64,000 bases of DNA from Aphrophora alni (Eukaryota; Arthropoda; Insecta; Hemiptera; Aphrophoridae): positions 59,202,004 through 59,266,003 of the forward strand of contig OY740768.1 in the NCBI GenBank assembly GCA_963513935.1, read 5' to 3'. The position numbers and the translations under genes were made by a program. Positions within the stretch are counted from its first letter, which is position 1. Each line of letters starts with the position of its first letter. Positions 10,629-22,700 of the stretch are shown here, piece after piece. Under the pieces are notes generated by a model. It was not told the origin of the DNA. It saw only the letters and a list, made by a program, of their open reading frames with translations, and made no database searches.

Positions 10629-10781
10629 ATGGACCCAAATAATAAAACAAAAACGAAAAATATGGAGGTAAACAAGCCCTTAAACCAAACACCCAAACCT
10701 GTGGCAGTGGAGGCAGGCGAAACCAGCGCCTCAAAGCCAGAAGGTGGGGTTAAGAAATTGGTATGGAGTGCGTGCAGGTGA
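10629..10781 (+). pseudogene. LINE ORF1 stub
   Basis: The ATG at 10629 opens a Lys-, Pro- and Thr-rich 50-residue peptide (MDPNNKTKTKNM...), which looks like the disordered start of a LINE gag-like ORF1. It runs straight into the start of ORF2 at about 10763 in another frame. The nucleic-acid-binding part, including any zinc knuckles, is missing, so an internal deletion has joined the head of ORF1 to ORF2. Confidence 0.6.
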
Positions 10782-11812
10782 ACCTACACCATGCGAAGGC
10801 TGCTTCTGCCACTTTATGCAAAAGGTTTGCCCAAGGCACACAAATGGTGGGACTAGTTCAGGAGCACTGGATCAACGGGGAACGAATTTGTGGACTAAAC
10901 ACAAAAGAACTGTAAGTTGATTTATGATAGATCTACCCTGGTACCGAGGGCGGCGTTTCTGATCAACAAAACCATCAATGTAATGATTCTCTCAGAATTT
11001 ACAGATGCTGACACAGTCACTGTAATGGCAGAGCTGAGTGTCCTTGGAGGTAAGAAGGAGGTAGTTTTGACCTCGGCATACTTTCCTGGAGAGGAGAAGG
11101 AGGCGCCACCAGAAACGGTGAAACGACTCATCAGCTACTGCGAAGCCAACAGGAAACACCTAATCATGGGTGTCGATGCCAATGCCCACAATACCATCTG
11201 GGGGAGCACCGACACCAATGATCGAAGTGAGTTATTCTATGAATACTTACTTACTACTAACATGGTGGTGGCTAATAAGGGCAATCGCCCAACATTTATA
11301 AACTCTATTAGGCAGGAGGTACTCGACTTAACCTTAGTGTCTAGAGGGGTTTCAAAATTAATATGTGATTGGGAAGTGTCTGGGGAGGCTTCTTTCTCTG
11401 ATCACTTCATGATCATGTTCAAAGTGGGGGGTTGTAGCGTGTTTAACCAAACATATAGGGTTCCTAGCAAGACCGATTGGGTGGGATACAAAAGTTCCCT
11501 ACGAAATGGTGTGAAGGATATACAACAAAAAATAAGATCCATAAACGACCTGGAGAGTACAGCTAACCTCACAACGGAGGCAATAATGAGGGCCTTTGAG
11601 GATAGCTGTCCTCTCAAAACCAAAACAACTAACAGTAAAGTACCCTGGTGGAACAATGAGCTTAGTAAACTACGAAGCAAGGCCAGAAGGGAATTTAATA
11701 AAGCGAAGAGAACAAATAACTGGGGAGAGTACCGTAAGGCTCTTACTGAGTTTAATGTAACACTTCGTAAATCGAAGCGTAGTTCATGGAGGACCTTCTG
11801 TGAGAGTCTTAA
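10763..11812 (+). pseudogene. LINE ORF2, apurinic-type endonuclease domain
   Basis: Encodes the endonuclease that nicks target DNA to prime reverse transcription. From ATG 10763 the peptide reads QVNLHHAKAA...VGLVQEHWI, the first conserved blocks with the catalytic Glu. A one-base shift near 10913 moves it into the frame open from 10917. The rest is well kept: TSAYFPG, MGVDANAHNTIWGS (catalytic Asp/Asn), LDLTLVSRG and FSDHFMIMF (the terminal SDH). A Lys/Arg-rich linker follows until piggyBac interrupts at 11812. Confidence 0.85.
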
Positions 11813-12124
11813 CACGTATACCGAAACATGATTGTTTTAACACTAACCGAAACATAAGGTCATTTCGACCGTTTTGTTTTATTCTTCTGGTTTTATTGTT
11901 TTCTCTTTGTTTAAGCTCTAACATCGTATAGTTAAGCATGTATGGGTAATATAATAAAGTTTACGCGTTTTGAAAGACAAATAAATTTTTATTTGACACA
12001 AAACACAAACTATACTACTATTGAAAAAATGGAAACTGTATTATTTTTTATATGAAAACATCTATAAACCCTAGGACCAAAAGAAGATATTTGAAATGTA
12101 GAAAATATACTGTAGTAGAGACAC

Positions 12125-12725
12125 ATAAGTAAATACTTTTATATGATGTTGTACAAGTTTACCAATGAAGTAAACCAATTGTCTGCAGTTACATTACAGT
12201 TACTACCTTCAATCACTTTACACAATCTTGTAAGAGATTGAACAGGGACTGGCATCTATTTTTCCTTCTCAGAAAATCCGACACCATCACTATTTTTACC
12301 AGTGTAAATGTATGCATTTACAAGGTAAGATGTTTTTGAGTCTGTAAGACACATCACTTTAATTCCATTTTTTTGCTTCTTTGGCACGTACATTCGAAAT
12401 GCAAAACGCCCTCTAAAGGTAAAAAGCATCTCATCAACAGTAACAAACTCAGATGCATTCTGCTTTCTCTGAGCACGGGTGTGTGTGTCGTCGAACCGTA
12501 AGTTGCAATCAGGATTTCATAGTGCTTTACAGACACTGTTGCACGAAATATGGAGCGGCTGTTTCATCTTTTGTGAACATGGATACTATTTGTTCATTAT
12601 TTGACCTTAGAATTGACGAAAGTTACAACAAGCCAATCAGGGCATGCACTTCTTCTACATGGGTGTCCCGGTAATTGCTTTTGTTTGTGTGATGAGATTC
12701 ATCGTTTATAACGATCTCAAAGGAT
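12125..12725 (-). pseudogene. piggyBac transposase, middle part of the catalytic domain
   Basis: Reading from 12725 down, the peptide has VEEVHALIGLL, then after frame changes VDEMLFTFRGRFAFRMYVPK (first catalytic Asp), MCLTDSKTSYLVNAYIYTGK, and after an in-frame TAG, TADNWFTSLVNLYNI (second catalytic Asp). It ends soon after. The third catalytic Asp region and the C-terminal cysteine-rich domain are missing. It is clearly inactive. Confidence 0.8.
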
Positions 12726-12739
12726 CAACAGTTGATAAA

Positions 12740-14395
12740 TAATTAATTAATGTCCTAGTATAAAATATTAAAATAATAATAATCGATAAAAAAGGTTAAT
12801 ATTAATAAATAATTGTAAGAATGAGTAAATTGGGACAAAACACATGTTACCAAGCAAACTATACGGACAATAGCAGCTGCAAAGTTAAGTTGGGAAGATA
12901 ACGGTACTAATTTGTAGAACGTGACAAATACAAGGAAAGAAAACATTCTGTTTTCTTTGAGGGAAGAGAGTTCGCCGACATACATAATAAAAAGTAAAAA
13001 CATAACGGAGTTTTGCTACTAGAAGCAGCTGCACGTCATAAACAGGGAACCTAGAAAAAATGAGAAAGTAAATACCTAACGGTATCTCCGAGGGGCGAAG
13101 TCAACGTACGTAAAAAAAAGTAACGTTTTTAGAAAGTTTGGATGTCCAATCAGAAGAGACCTGAGTTTCAAAAAATTAGATATAGACCAATAGGCGAGGA
13201 AGACTCGAAACTTGGAAATCGGGGGAGGCAAAATCCAACGGGAAGAAGAGTCAGTCTAAAACTGGGGTGAGAGTGTGTAGGTCTTGGCTGTAGCTGGGAA
13301 TCAGAGTAAGGAGGTGTTAAGAGTCTTAAACTGAGAACCTGAGGGTTTAATTCAAAGTCGTCGAATAACTTAAAGGCAAAGTTGCCACAAAATTTAGTAG
13401 TTTTTGTTGTTTTTTGTAATAATAATTAAAGTCAAGGAGTATTAAAATTGTAAAGGAAGAGGATAGAATCATCGCGTCGAATTAAAAGTTAAATTGAGAA
13501 CGAGTTAAGAGACCAAGCAGCGTTTAGCGGAAGTAATACCAGGGATTCACCATTCGTCAAGGAACCAGGATTTGCAGCGTCCGACCTCCCAGGATAAGGA
13601 TATACATGTGTTTAGTGCGTCGTTAGTGAAGAAAGAGAAATTAAATAAATAAAAGCAGTGGGTGATTGTGTTTGTGTACAAGTGCCAAAAGAGGGCGAGG
13701 CGTAACTGTTGATAAGTACAAAAATTTATAATTAATAATCAATTAGAATCTAGTATTTCACTTTGATGAGTCATAAAAGTTCCCATGCCCGAGATTAAGA
13801 GTAAAGTTCTTTATAAAAATTAAATTAAGATTAAAGTTCTTTATATAAATTAAATTAAGAGAAAGTAATTGAGCTAGCCGGCAAAATAAAAGTAATTTGA
13901 AAATAATATAATTAAATTAAAGAAAATTGTTTTGTAATAGATTTGCTATAAATTAATAAGAACATTAAGACAAAATCTGTAAAGACATTCGTAGAGTTTT
14001 TATGTAAATTGAATAATAAATTAAGATTTTAAAATTGTCAACAATTAAATATTGTGTATTAGCATATATTAGTTTTAAAGAATGAAAGTGTAAAAGAGTA
14101 GTCTTAAGATTGATATGAATATTTAATTGAATGTGATTCTTGTTATATAAATAACTATATGAGAATAAATCCAGAAGATGGTTAAAAAGTAGAAGTTGTT
14201 TGTGGAATTAATTGATTTCAACCATCCTAGTTGTGGTAAGATTTCGATAGAAATCAAATAAAATTAATTGTCAGAAATAGATTAGCGCAAAATAAGTGTG
14301 GCAATAAAGATTAAGTTTAAAAGTAAATTCATAAATGCAAATTAATTAAAAACAAATTAAATAGATTAAATTAAAATTAAATTAAAATAAATATA
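12740..14395. other. Foreign A+T-rich insertion inside piggyBac
   Basis: About 1.65 kb that separates the two halves of the piggyBac transposase and has no matching coding sequence. Its 13080-13320 part is purine-rich and less A+T-rich (GAAGAG and GGGAGG runs, 'CCAATAGG', 'CCAATCAG'). The rest is very A-rich. I see no clear terminal repeats or target duplication, so the exact ends are uncertain. It resembles in style the reverse complement of 41250-41570, which may be a related non-autonomous retroelement. Confidence 0.45.
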
Positions 14396-14936
14396 TAACA
14401 ATTTTGTTTGTTATATCCTTTTGCAAAGATATTCATCCTAACCATGGCCAACTTATGGTTAGTGTATGTAACTATTCCTGAAATTATTTCCCGATCAAAG
14501 AATAACTCCCAAACTTCACGATTATCAGGGCTATTGCCTAAGGCTCTTGCTGGTGCTCTAATTGCTGATAGTCTAGTCATAATTAAATTTCTTGCTGGAG
14601 TTTTTACATTTCTAGGAGGTGGGTTGCTTTTCCATGAGTTTGGAGGTCTTGTTTCATTCTTTTTCATCCACTCCAAGAATATTCAGGAAGATCAATGCCT
14701 TCAGCGACAGTATTTATTATATTTTCTACATCATTCACTTGATTGAGAAGGTTGGTATCATCTTCATCTTCTGATGAACTGATTTCTGGAATAACTTGGT
14801 ATTCATGGTCAGTTATTACAAAGTCAGGATCAGCATCAGAATCGTCAACTTCACTAAATTCACTATCATCATCACTGTCCCTACCAGTTATCAACCTAGG
14901 TATTTGATCACAAAAATCAGGATCACTAGGCCTCAT
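14395..14936 (-). pseudogene. piggyBac transposase, N-terminal part
   Basis: ATG at 14936. The first 90 residues are the acidic N-terminal region usual in piggyBac transposases (DSDDDSEFSEVDDSDADPDF, SSSEDEDD). A one-base shift near 14670 leads to the domain start NPPPRNVKTPARN, then PARALGNSPDNREVWELFFDREI and GIVTYTNHKLAMVR, close to the family consensus. It breaks off at about 14395, where the foreign insertion begins. Confidence 0.8.
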
Positions 14937-15288
14937 ACCTTGACCACATAGGATTAGCCATTTTATAACTAGAAAAATTGAAGTTTATGATTAAAACAGT
15001 AATCTACAACACAGACCACTATAGGCCGTAAACCGAAACATACGGTATGGTTGACCGACAGCCACAAGCTGGTAACCGAAACACACGGTAAAACTGACCG
15101 ACCGATTTTGAACACAGAGCTGGTCAGGGCGATGCCGACAGGCAAACTAGACAGTGATGAGCTAATAAGCTATAAGTGGACTCGAGAAGAAGGTATAGGG
15201 AGGGCAGCCGTCAAGGGCTTGCAGTTTAGAAACTATTAGAGCACAAAATTCCCAAACGGTCAAATAGACCGATGTTTCGGTATACGTG

Positions 15289-17421
15289 TTAATGAAGCAC
15301 CTGAAATTAGCAGGGTGCAGAAGGCTCTTTCAAAGGGTACTCAAGTAAACATTGGTGCACTTAAACATGAAGATGGCACCGTAACATCAACCTTCCAGGA
15401 AACTGTGGAAGCTTTATTACCAAAACATTTTCCAGGTTGTATAGCACCTCGAGAAACTAGGGTGTACAATGGTTCCATAAGGAGTAGAGCAGAACTCAAG
15501 ATAGACTGTCCCCTTGTCAACAAGATTATATCGCCTGAAAGGATTAAGTGGGCCATAGGGTCCTTTAAGCCTTTTAAGACTCCAGGCCCTGATGGAGTGT
15601 TCCCGGCACTCATTCAGAGACGGCAGGACATCTTAATCTAAATACAGATCAAAATGTTTAGATCCAGTTTGTTATATGGCCACGTTCCTCAAGTATGGAG
15701 GAAAGTAAAGGTCATATTTCTATACAAGGGGGGTGCAAAACCCCTAGACGACCCAAAGTCTTACCGTCCAATTAGTCTCTCGTCGTTTATGCTTAAAACA
15801 ATGGAGAAACTAGTGGACCAACACATTAGAATGGAGGTTAATACAATTGCACCTCTTCATAAGTACCAATTTGCCTACCAAAAAGGCAAATCAACAATAT
15901 CGGCATTGCATCAACTTGTCAAGGCCATAGAGGAGGCACATGAGTCAAAGGGGATAGCCCTATCACTCTTTATGGACCTATGCGCCTTTGACAATGCTTT
16001 CTATGACTCAATGACACAGTCTCTCAGTAGAAGAGGGATTCACAACTTTATCATTCAATGGATAAATAACATGCTGATGGGTAGACATGTATCCACCAGC
16101 ATTGGTAGTGCTACACATGAAGTAGGTACCACAAGAGGCTGCCCACAAGGGGGAGTTATCTCCCCACTGCTGTGGTCGCTGGTAGTGGATGAACTACTAA
16201 ACGACCTGAGCAGGGCTGGGTTTGACGTTCTTGGTTATGCTGATGACATAACCATAACTGTGAGGGGCCAGCATGACTCCGTTAAAGTGGAGAGAATGCA
16301 GAAAGCCATTAACATGACAAAAAACTGGTGTCTCAAAGAGGGCATGAATATAAACCCATTAAAGACCACTATTGTTCCATTTACTAAACGAAGGAAATTA
16401 AATTTACCTAGCTTTAACCTAAGTGGAACCACCATTCCCCACTCTAAGGAGGTAAAATTCCTTGGGGTGACACTGGACCAAACGTTAACGTGGGAAAGTC
16501 ACCTATCGAAAACGACCAACAAGGCCATTAAAACACTATGGTCGTGCCGCCAAATGGTTGGCAAAACGTGGGGTGTGAATCCCAGAGCTAATAATTGGAT
16601 CTACAAGCAGGTCGTTAGACCCGCTATCCTCTATGCGTCAGCAGTTAGGTGGAGGAAGGTAGACCAAAGTACCGTGCAAGCAAAGTTGGTTAAAGTACAA
16701 AGACTAGCATGTCTAAGCATCATAGGTGCCATGAAAACAAAACCCACTGCCGCGATGGAGATCCTTCTAGGCTTGGATCCCCTACCGGTTGCAATTAAGG
16801 AGGAAGCTATGAAGCAGGTCCTCAAACTACACGAGGAATACCATTTCAAAGTAGGAAACCTCAAAGGACATCTGGAAATTCTCAGAGCCACTTCTTTATT
16901 GGATATGGCTGCTGCAAGTGACCAGATGAAAGTAAAAATGATCTTTGATCACAAATACAAAGTTCGTTTCCCCATTAGGGAAGACTGGACGGGAGGCACG
17001 GAATGTGTGCCAGCGGACTCCCAAAAATGGTTCACAGACGGATCCAAAATGGAAGGTGGTGTGGGGGCAGGAATGTTGGGACCAAGGTTCAAAAGACATG
17101 TGTCCCTCAGTGCTGACGCCACCATCTTTCAAGCAGAGGTACATGCTATCCATTTGGTGGCAAATCATCTGATGAATAAAAACCAATGCAAACAGAAAAT
17201 TAACATTATGTCGGATAGTCAAGCGGCATTAAAACCACTTCAAAGTAACAATTTGAGATCAAAGATGCTTCACGAGTGCCATCAGGCCCTAAACCAGCTG
17301 GCGGACAAGAATAAAATTGAACTTGTCTGGGTGCCAGGGCATGAGGGAATAGATCAGCAACGAGGAAGCAGATCAGCAAGCTAAACTTGGTGCATCTAAA
17401 CCCATTACAGGGCCATTTCCT
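15289..17421 (+). pseudogene. LINE ORF2, reverse transcriptase and RNase H domains
   Basis: The frame left at 11812 continues here (NEAPEISRVQKAL). It copies element RNA into DNA at the nicked target. RT blocks: GPDGVFPALI (near 15590), a small frameshift near 15640, then KSYRPISLSS, LFMDLCAFDNAFY (block A Asp), GCPQGGVISPLLW, GYADDITI (active-site YADD) and KFLGVTLD. RNase H follows from about 17020: WFTDGSKMEGGVGAG, AEVHAI, MSDSQAAL and VWVPGHEGI, with the acidic residues kept. Near 17360 a frameshift ends the long ORF, but the next frame goes on (NEEADQQAKLGASKP) up to the solo LTR at 17422. Confidence 0.9.
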
Positions 17422-18142
17422 TGTTACCAGGCGACTAAGAATTAAAATTATTTGGAACCTTCTGGTAAACATGTTTAAAAAAAAAGAAAAACAAGTTTCA
17501 AAAAACAAGTGCTGAGATTTATTTAGTTTAAATTTTGAATTAAATTTGACAATTTACAAAAAAAATAATTATTACATATAACAAACATTTCATAGTTCTT
17601 GGTATTTTAAAAAAAAAAAAATTACAAAAGTTAGATTTCAGATTAATATGAATTTATATAAAGAAATTAAATTTTAGATATAAAAAAAAGGTCAAAATTA
17701 TGTATTACAGTTAACAAGATTTTGTATTATCAAATACTTAGTTTACCACAATTATATATATATATATATATATATATAGAGACACATTTTAAAACTAGCT
17801 TGATCAACATACTATTTTCTATTTTAAAAAAAGACAAATTTATGATATATAAAATAAATTGATTTTGTTTTAAACTATTGACGTCAATATGTTTTTAATT
17901 TTGAAAAATAACCCCTTTGTGGTCGTGTAGGCCGAAATATTTTGCATGCAGTCCCATCCAAATCTATTTTGATTTTAAATTTGTACACATTGTTTTACAG
18001 ATTAAAAAAAAACTGAAATGAAGACACATTATTATACAGAGTTTTGTTTCTTGAACAAAATTTGTTATTCTTTATAAAAGAATAATTTCTCAACCAAAGT
18101 TCCTTTTATTAACAACTGTCATTTTTGAAAAGTTAATATTTC

Positions 18143-18176
<34 letters not shown>

Positions 18177-19186
18177 GTGATGATCTGGTGCACTTAGAAA
18201 ATGTTGAAAGTGAGTTTGAACCTCTCTTCAATTGCAATCTTGGACCAGCTTTTGCTGTGCAAAAAGCAAGTTAAAAAGAGATTTAGACAAACTCATACAG
18301 GTTGTTCGAAAAGTCTTTGTAATAAAAAAAAGATTTTTAATTTAATTAAAATGAAAAGGAAAAATTATCAGAAAATCAAAATGTCTAAGAAAAGATTATA
18401 AATAAGTTTTTCTTATATTAATAAAGAATCTAATGTATCTCGATCTTTGTTTGAAATAAAGAATTGTAACAACTGCTATATTTTAAAACAAAGATTTTAA
18501 TTAGGAAAAACATTTGACTAGTTAATTCTTTGATTTTATGACTATTTAAATTTATAATTTGATTTTGTAAATTGTTTTTAAATGAAAGAAGGTTATTCCA
18601 TTTTTTACAAGACATTATCCTTCAATAAATTATTGACAATTTAAAAGAAAATTAATTATAGTTAAATTATTTCTGAACAAAATATATATCAGTAATCAAA
18701 ACTTAAAAATATTAACAGAGTTATATCTAGAATGGTCAATTTTAATTTCGAATACCTGGAACTGGTTGTAAAAAGCTTAGAAGCTTGATATGTCCTTGAA
18801 GCTCATCGTGAGGCGAAAAGTTAACATGGAGAAAACAAAAAAACTCACTGTACAATCTAGTGGTGTGATATTATATAACTGTAACACATTATTAATTTGG
18901 AAAAGAAGTATACTGTGTAATTAATGTCATGATGCACTTTACTATTTCGGAGATTTCATGTTGTAAAGACTGCTGCTTAGTACTATGATTTTGAAGCAAC
19001 TAGACCTGCTAGCGGTTGCCCGAGTACGAAGTGCACCGAACATGTGATGCGTGATTTATGATATTGCTCGCCAGGTATCAGCACATGGCAGGTTGCATGA
19101 TCCGAGCACAATATCCGGATAAGGAAATTGGTTTACTTATGTCGATAAGTATGAAGCAGATTTTATTTTATGTAACGGTTGTTACA
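17422..19186 (-). mobile_element. Solo LTR of the long-LTR element family
   Basis: A 1765-bp insertion starting TGTTACCAGG and ending GGTTGTTACA, flanked by TCCT (17418-17421 and 19187-19190). Its edges and middle match the 2.03-kb LTR at 32884-34914: the same TGTTACCAGG start, the CRE-like palindrome ATTGACGTCAAT (17877-17888), and GGCCGAAA...TTTGCATGCAG (17930-17951). It is clearly diverged from the other copies. No internal region remains, so it is most likely a product of LTR-LTR recombination. It contains two (TA)n tracts, 17753-17778 and 18146-18175. Confidence 0.85.
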
Positions 19187-19613
19187 TCCTATGTATGGAT
19201 TTGGCCCTAGGGATTACCAGGAGGTTATTACCAACTGGGCCAACAAAGTAATCAACAGAACCTGGAATACATTGCCGGGTCTAATACATTCCAAGAAATT
19301 CCTTAGCCCTAATAAAAAGAGGGGGAAGGAAGTGCTAAACCTAAGCAGAAGAGAGCTAAAACTCCTCTGTGGTATAGTAACAAGACATATCCATTGCAGG
19401 TACCACTTAAGTAAGATGGGCTTGGTGGACGATGATACTTGCAGGTACTGTGGTGAAGAGGTGGAACGCATGGAACACATCATCATGGAGTGCCCGGCCT
19501 TATGCCAAAAAAGACACAAATTTCTAGAATTTATCTTCATTTCGGAAGAAGAATTGCTAAACCTCCCGACCAGGGGTTTGATCAATTTTGTCAAAGACAT
19601 AGATCTCTCCTGA
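19187..19613 (+). pseudogene. LINE ORF2, C-terminal domain with zinc knuckle
   Basis: After one copy of TCCT is removed, the frame from 17421 continues directly (PMYGFGPRDYQ). The segment has FLSPNKKRG, LSRRELKLLCGIVTRHIH and the C-terminal CCHC-type knuckle CRYCGEEVERMEHIIMEC typical of LINE ORF2 tails. TGA at 19611-19613 is the natural stop. Confidence 0.88.
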
Positions 19614-19709
19614 GCCCAACAAGAGGGGGGCACAAAAGATCTAATTAGGTCGCAGTGCAGGAGGCGCTTTTAAAACACTCTCCCCAGTCTTAATAATAAA
19701 AAAAAAATT
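19614..19709 (+). other. LINE 3' UTR and tail
   Basis: About 75 bp of 3' UTR (AACAAGAGGGGGGCACAAAA, AGGAGGCGC), then TAATAATA and ten A residues. The 11-bp target duplication follows directly. Confidence 0.8.
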
Positions 19710-19720
19710 CGGTAATACAA

Positions 19721-22700
19721 ATTATATTTTCAATTAATGTTAACAGGTAAACACCTATGAGAAATAGATTTCAATTTTTAAGAAACTGTAATTTGGAAAA
19801 TATTTTTCATCATTTATCAAGAAAATTATGTATTAACAAATATTTACTCCATTCATTTTAATTGCTTCTTGTAGAAAGTTGGAGAATTTGTTAATTTTTG
19901 TAAAATAATTAATATCAATATTTTTTATGAAAAAAACTAACTAACTCAATACTTGTTTAATATTCGTCAATATTTAGAAAATTTGATACTGCTAAAATGA
20001 TAAATTCCACATTTTATTTCGAAATTCCAATATTTTTGATGATTGAACTGATATAGACATTGAAACAGCTTGAATGTTAATAATAATATATTGGATGTAA
20101 AATAAAGAAAACTTGGAGTAGTAATTCTATTTGTCATAATAAAACTTAAAATTTGGAATATATTGGTATTTTATATTAAAATACAAATTGTAATATTTAA
20201 AAGATTAAGACTATATTTAGGCTTATTTATAATAATTAAAAACATGTAATTCAATATGTTAAATCGTATGTTATATTGTAAATTATATCAATGGTTTGAA
20301 ATCCATTTTGTTGATTATATTTGTTTATGAAAATAAAACCTTTTAATGTTATATCAAATTGAAGTTTGTCAGAATATCATAGATATTCTAATACTAGAGA
20401 ATGTAAAAAACCCGTAAACTCAATTGTTTAGATAAACTCAACCCTTTTAGACGTTAAATTTTAAGATTTTATTTCAGACATTTAAAGGACAATTATGTAG
20501 CTGAATCCAAAAGTATCAGCACGTTTTATATACATGTTAAAGACTCAAATGAAATAAAGTCTTTTTATCACGAAATAGCTCTCTAGATACTGAACGAGTT
20601 ACATATTATAGAATTAAATGATCTCTATTTATTTGTACGATTATATAGTTAAACCCATGTTTATATTATCCCTTTAATCAACGGTTTATTTTATAAATAA
20701 AAATACATGAAAATATTTCTTAATATAAATTTTAAGATCTTTTAAGAGACGTGAAACCTTTTTGAAAAGTGTTACTTTTATTTTATTTTTCATTATGCCA
20801 GCTGTAAATACAATTTGGCGACAGGAAAATGTCATGGCACAGTCAAGAAAACTGGTGTGGTTTTTCGAGGTCCCTGTTCAACAATTTTTCTAACAATTTT
20901 GTCTAACAATTTTTGCAAACCTTTTAATTTCGATTATTTAATTTTATGTAATTATTCGATTTTCCCTCTCCAAAACTATATTTAATCCTTTTAAAACAAA
21001 TTTTTGTGTGTCTGTCAAATAATATTTGTTACAGATTATTTTGGTACATATAAATAAAATAAAAATTCAATGTCAGATTCGATTCAAATATTGTGGTTGT
21101 GTTAGTAAGAATATTATCGTGAGAAGAGGTCACCTGATTGCAATGTATTTTGTAAGTTAATGCAAATTTGGATTTATGTCTTCAATGTCTCCCTATATAA
21201 CGTGATCATACTAGCTCGAGATATCTGTGGACATGTATTAATAATTATAAATAATCGAAAGATACTAACTAAATAAAATACAGTTATTTATTAGTTGAAG
21301 AAGGGAAGATATACATTTTGATCAAACAGGTTACATCCTCAAGTTTACACTGGTGTTATATCTTGATGAAATATTGTATATACATTAAATATTTATAATT
21401 GTCTTTCTTAAAATAGAAACGTTATATACAAAATTAAATTTATACCTCGGTGTTTCACAACCATCCGCTTAGTACGGTATAGAGCATTGAGACACATCAA
21501 ATATTGTAGCAGACCTTTCCATTAAGTTTTAAAATAATCTAACTTTATTGTATTATTTCTTTAAACATCTATAATTAACCCATTCTTTTAAGTATGTCCG
21601 CAATTAAACACTAACTTCTAGGATGAGGATTTTCGATGGAGGAAGTACTCTTGCTCTTCATGACGTATATATATATAATAAAAATAAACTTTCGTTTAAA
21701 ATATGATTAAATACATAGAGAAAACCTGCCATACTGGTTTTTTATTTTCTGTAATGTACATGAGCAACGAATTATTGTGCCAATTATTGCAGCAATAAAG
21801 AGTAACTAAATGAGAAAAATGAACTCATTCGGTACATAAAAAACCCAAATTAATTGTATATTAGTCCATTTATAAAAAAAAGTAATTTAAACCCCTTACA
21901 TTAATTATAAACTAAACCAAAGATAATACTGATTGTTTGTGTAATAAAAAATGCCATTAGATATTTTAAAATTAAATATGATTCTTCTACAAGTTTTATT
22001 TAATGACTATTTGATAATCATAATGGTATTTAATTCACAATGACTGCTATTGAAATTATACAATACCATTAAAGAGAACAATTATCATCATCAATAGTAA
22101 TATGAAATCTAGTCTTATATTTACGAAGACAAAGACTGTTAGATATATATTAATTTTTTTTTTTTTTTAACAATTAAATGTTATTTATTGTATAAAGGAA
22201 TAAATGTATGGTAATTTTGCGAATAGCCTGACTTATTACTGAATTCTTCTTTATTAACTTTTGCAGAACAGATACTTTGATCGATGACCTTAACTAAAGA
22301 CACATATTAAATAGATAATTTATAGCCGTGCCCATTTCTGTTGATCCTGAAACACAATATAATATGAAAATCTCCTACCTCTTAGAAAAGAACCTTCATC
22401 AATAACCTTTTTGTACGACATTCTAGTAAATTTTTATAACGTCTTTGTAACGAACGTTTTATAAGTATAATATATTCTTTTGATAAATTCTTTCCATTAA
22501 AAAATGTAATATATGACTAAATCGGACAAGGAAAACAGAATACCTGTACTTCTTTAAAAAAAACTATCACTGAAAGGAACAGAAACAAGCAACAACAGTT
22601 TTTACAAGAAACTCTAGTTAAGAAAAAAAGAGCGCCCTAAATTAGATGAATTAATTTCAAAAAAGATTCTATCCAAATGCAGTGATGTTTTAAGTTATGG

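Larger units (their letters stand above)
11813..15288 (-). mobile_element. piggyBac-family DNA transposon, degraded
   Basis: A 3476-bp insertion in the LINE bounded by TTAA on both sides (11809-11812 and 15289-15292), the hallmark of piggyBac. The terminal repeats are perfect for 17 bp: CACGTATACCGAAACAT at the left and its reverse complement at 15272-15288. The motif ACCGAAACAYACGG recurs in the subterminal regions (11846-11858, 15032-15046 and 15074-15090). Transposase remnants lie on the minus strand at both ends, separated by foreign DNA. The termini do not start with the CCC common in the family, so this may be a distinct subfamily. Confidence 0.9.
10342..19709 (+). mobile_element. Non-LTR retrotransposon (jockey/R1-group, with RNase H), nested
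   Basis: This LINE is bounded by the 11-bp duplication CGGTAATACAA (10331-10341 and 19710-19720). It starts GGGGTGCAATAGG and ends in TAATAATAAAAAAAAAA. After subtracting the piggyBac and solo-LTR insertions with their duplications, about 4.1 kb of LINE remains. It holds a 5' leader of about 290 bp, the first 45 or so codons of ORF1, then ORF2 with endonuclease, RT, RNase H and a C-terminal zinc knuckle. ORF1 is almost wholly deleted although the 5' end is present. Several small frameshifts make it inactive. Clade assignment (R1, Loa or I-like) would need a tree. Confidence 0.85.

Noticed and set aside
12740..14395. GTTGATAA...TTAATTAAT similarity between 12732 and 13708 as possible short LTRs of the insertion
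   Set aside because: The match is short and A+T-rich and breaks down after about 30 bp.
14408..14746. Plus-strand 112-codon ORF
   Set aside because: It is antisense to the piggyBac N-terminal region, which is clearly coding-derived on the minus strand.
15341..17508. Several minus-strand ORFs of 66-108 codons and a plus-strand shadow at 16945-17172
   Set aside because: They overlap the LINE RT/RNase H coding frame, which has all the conserved motifs.
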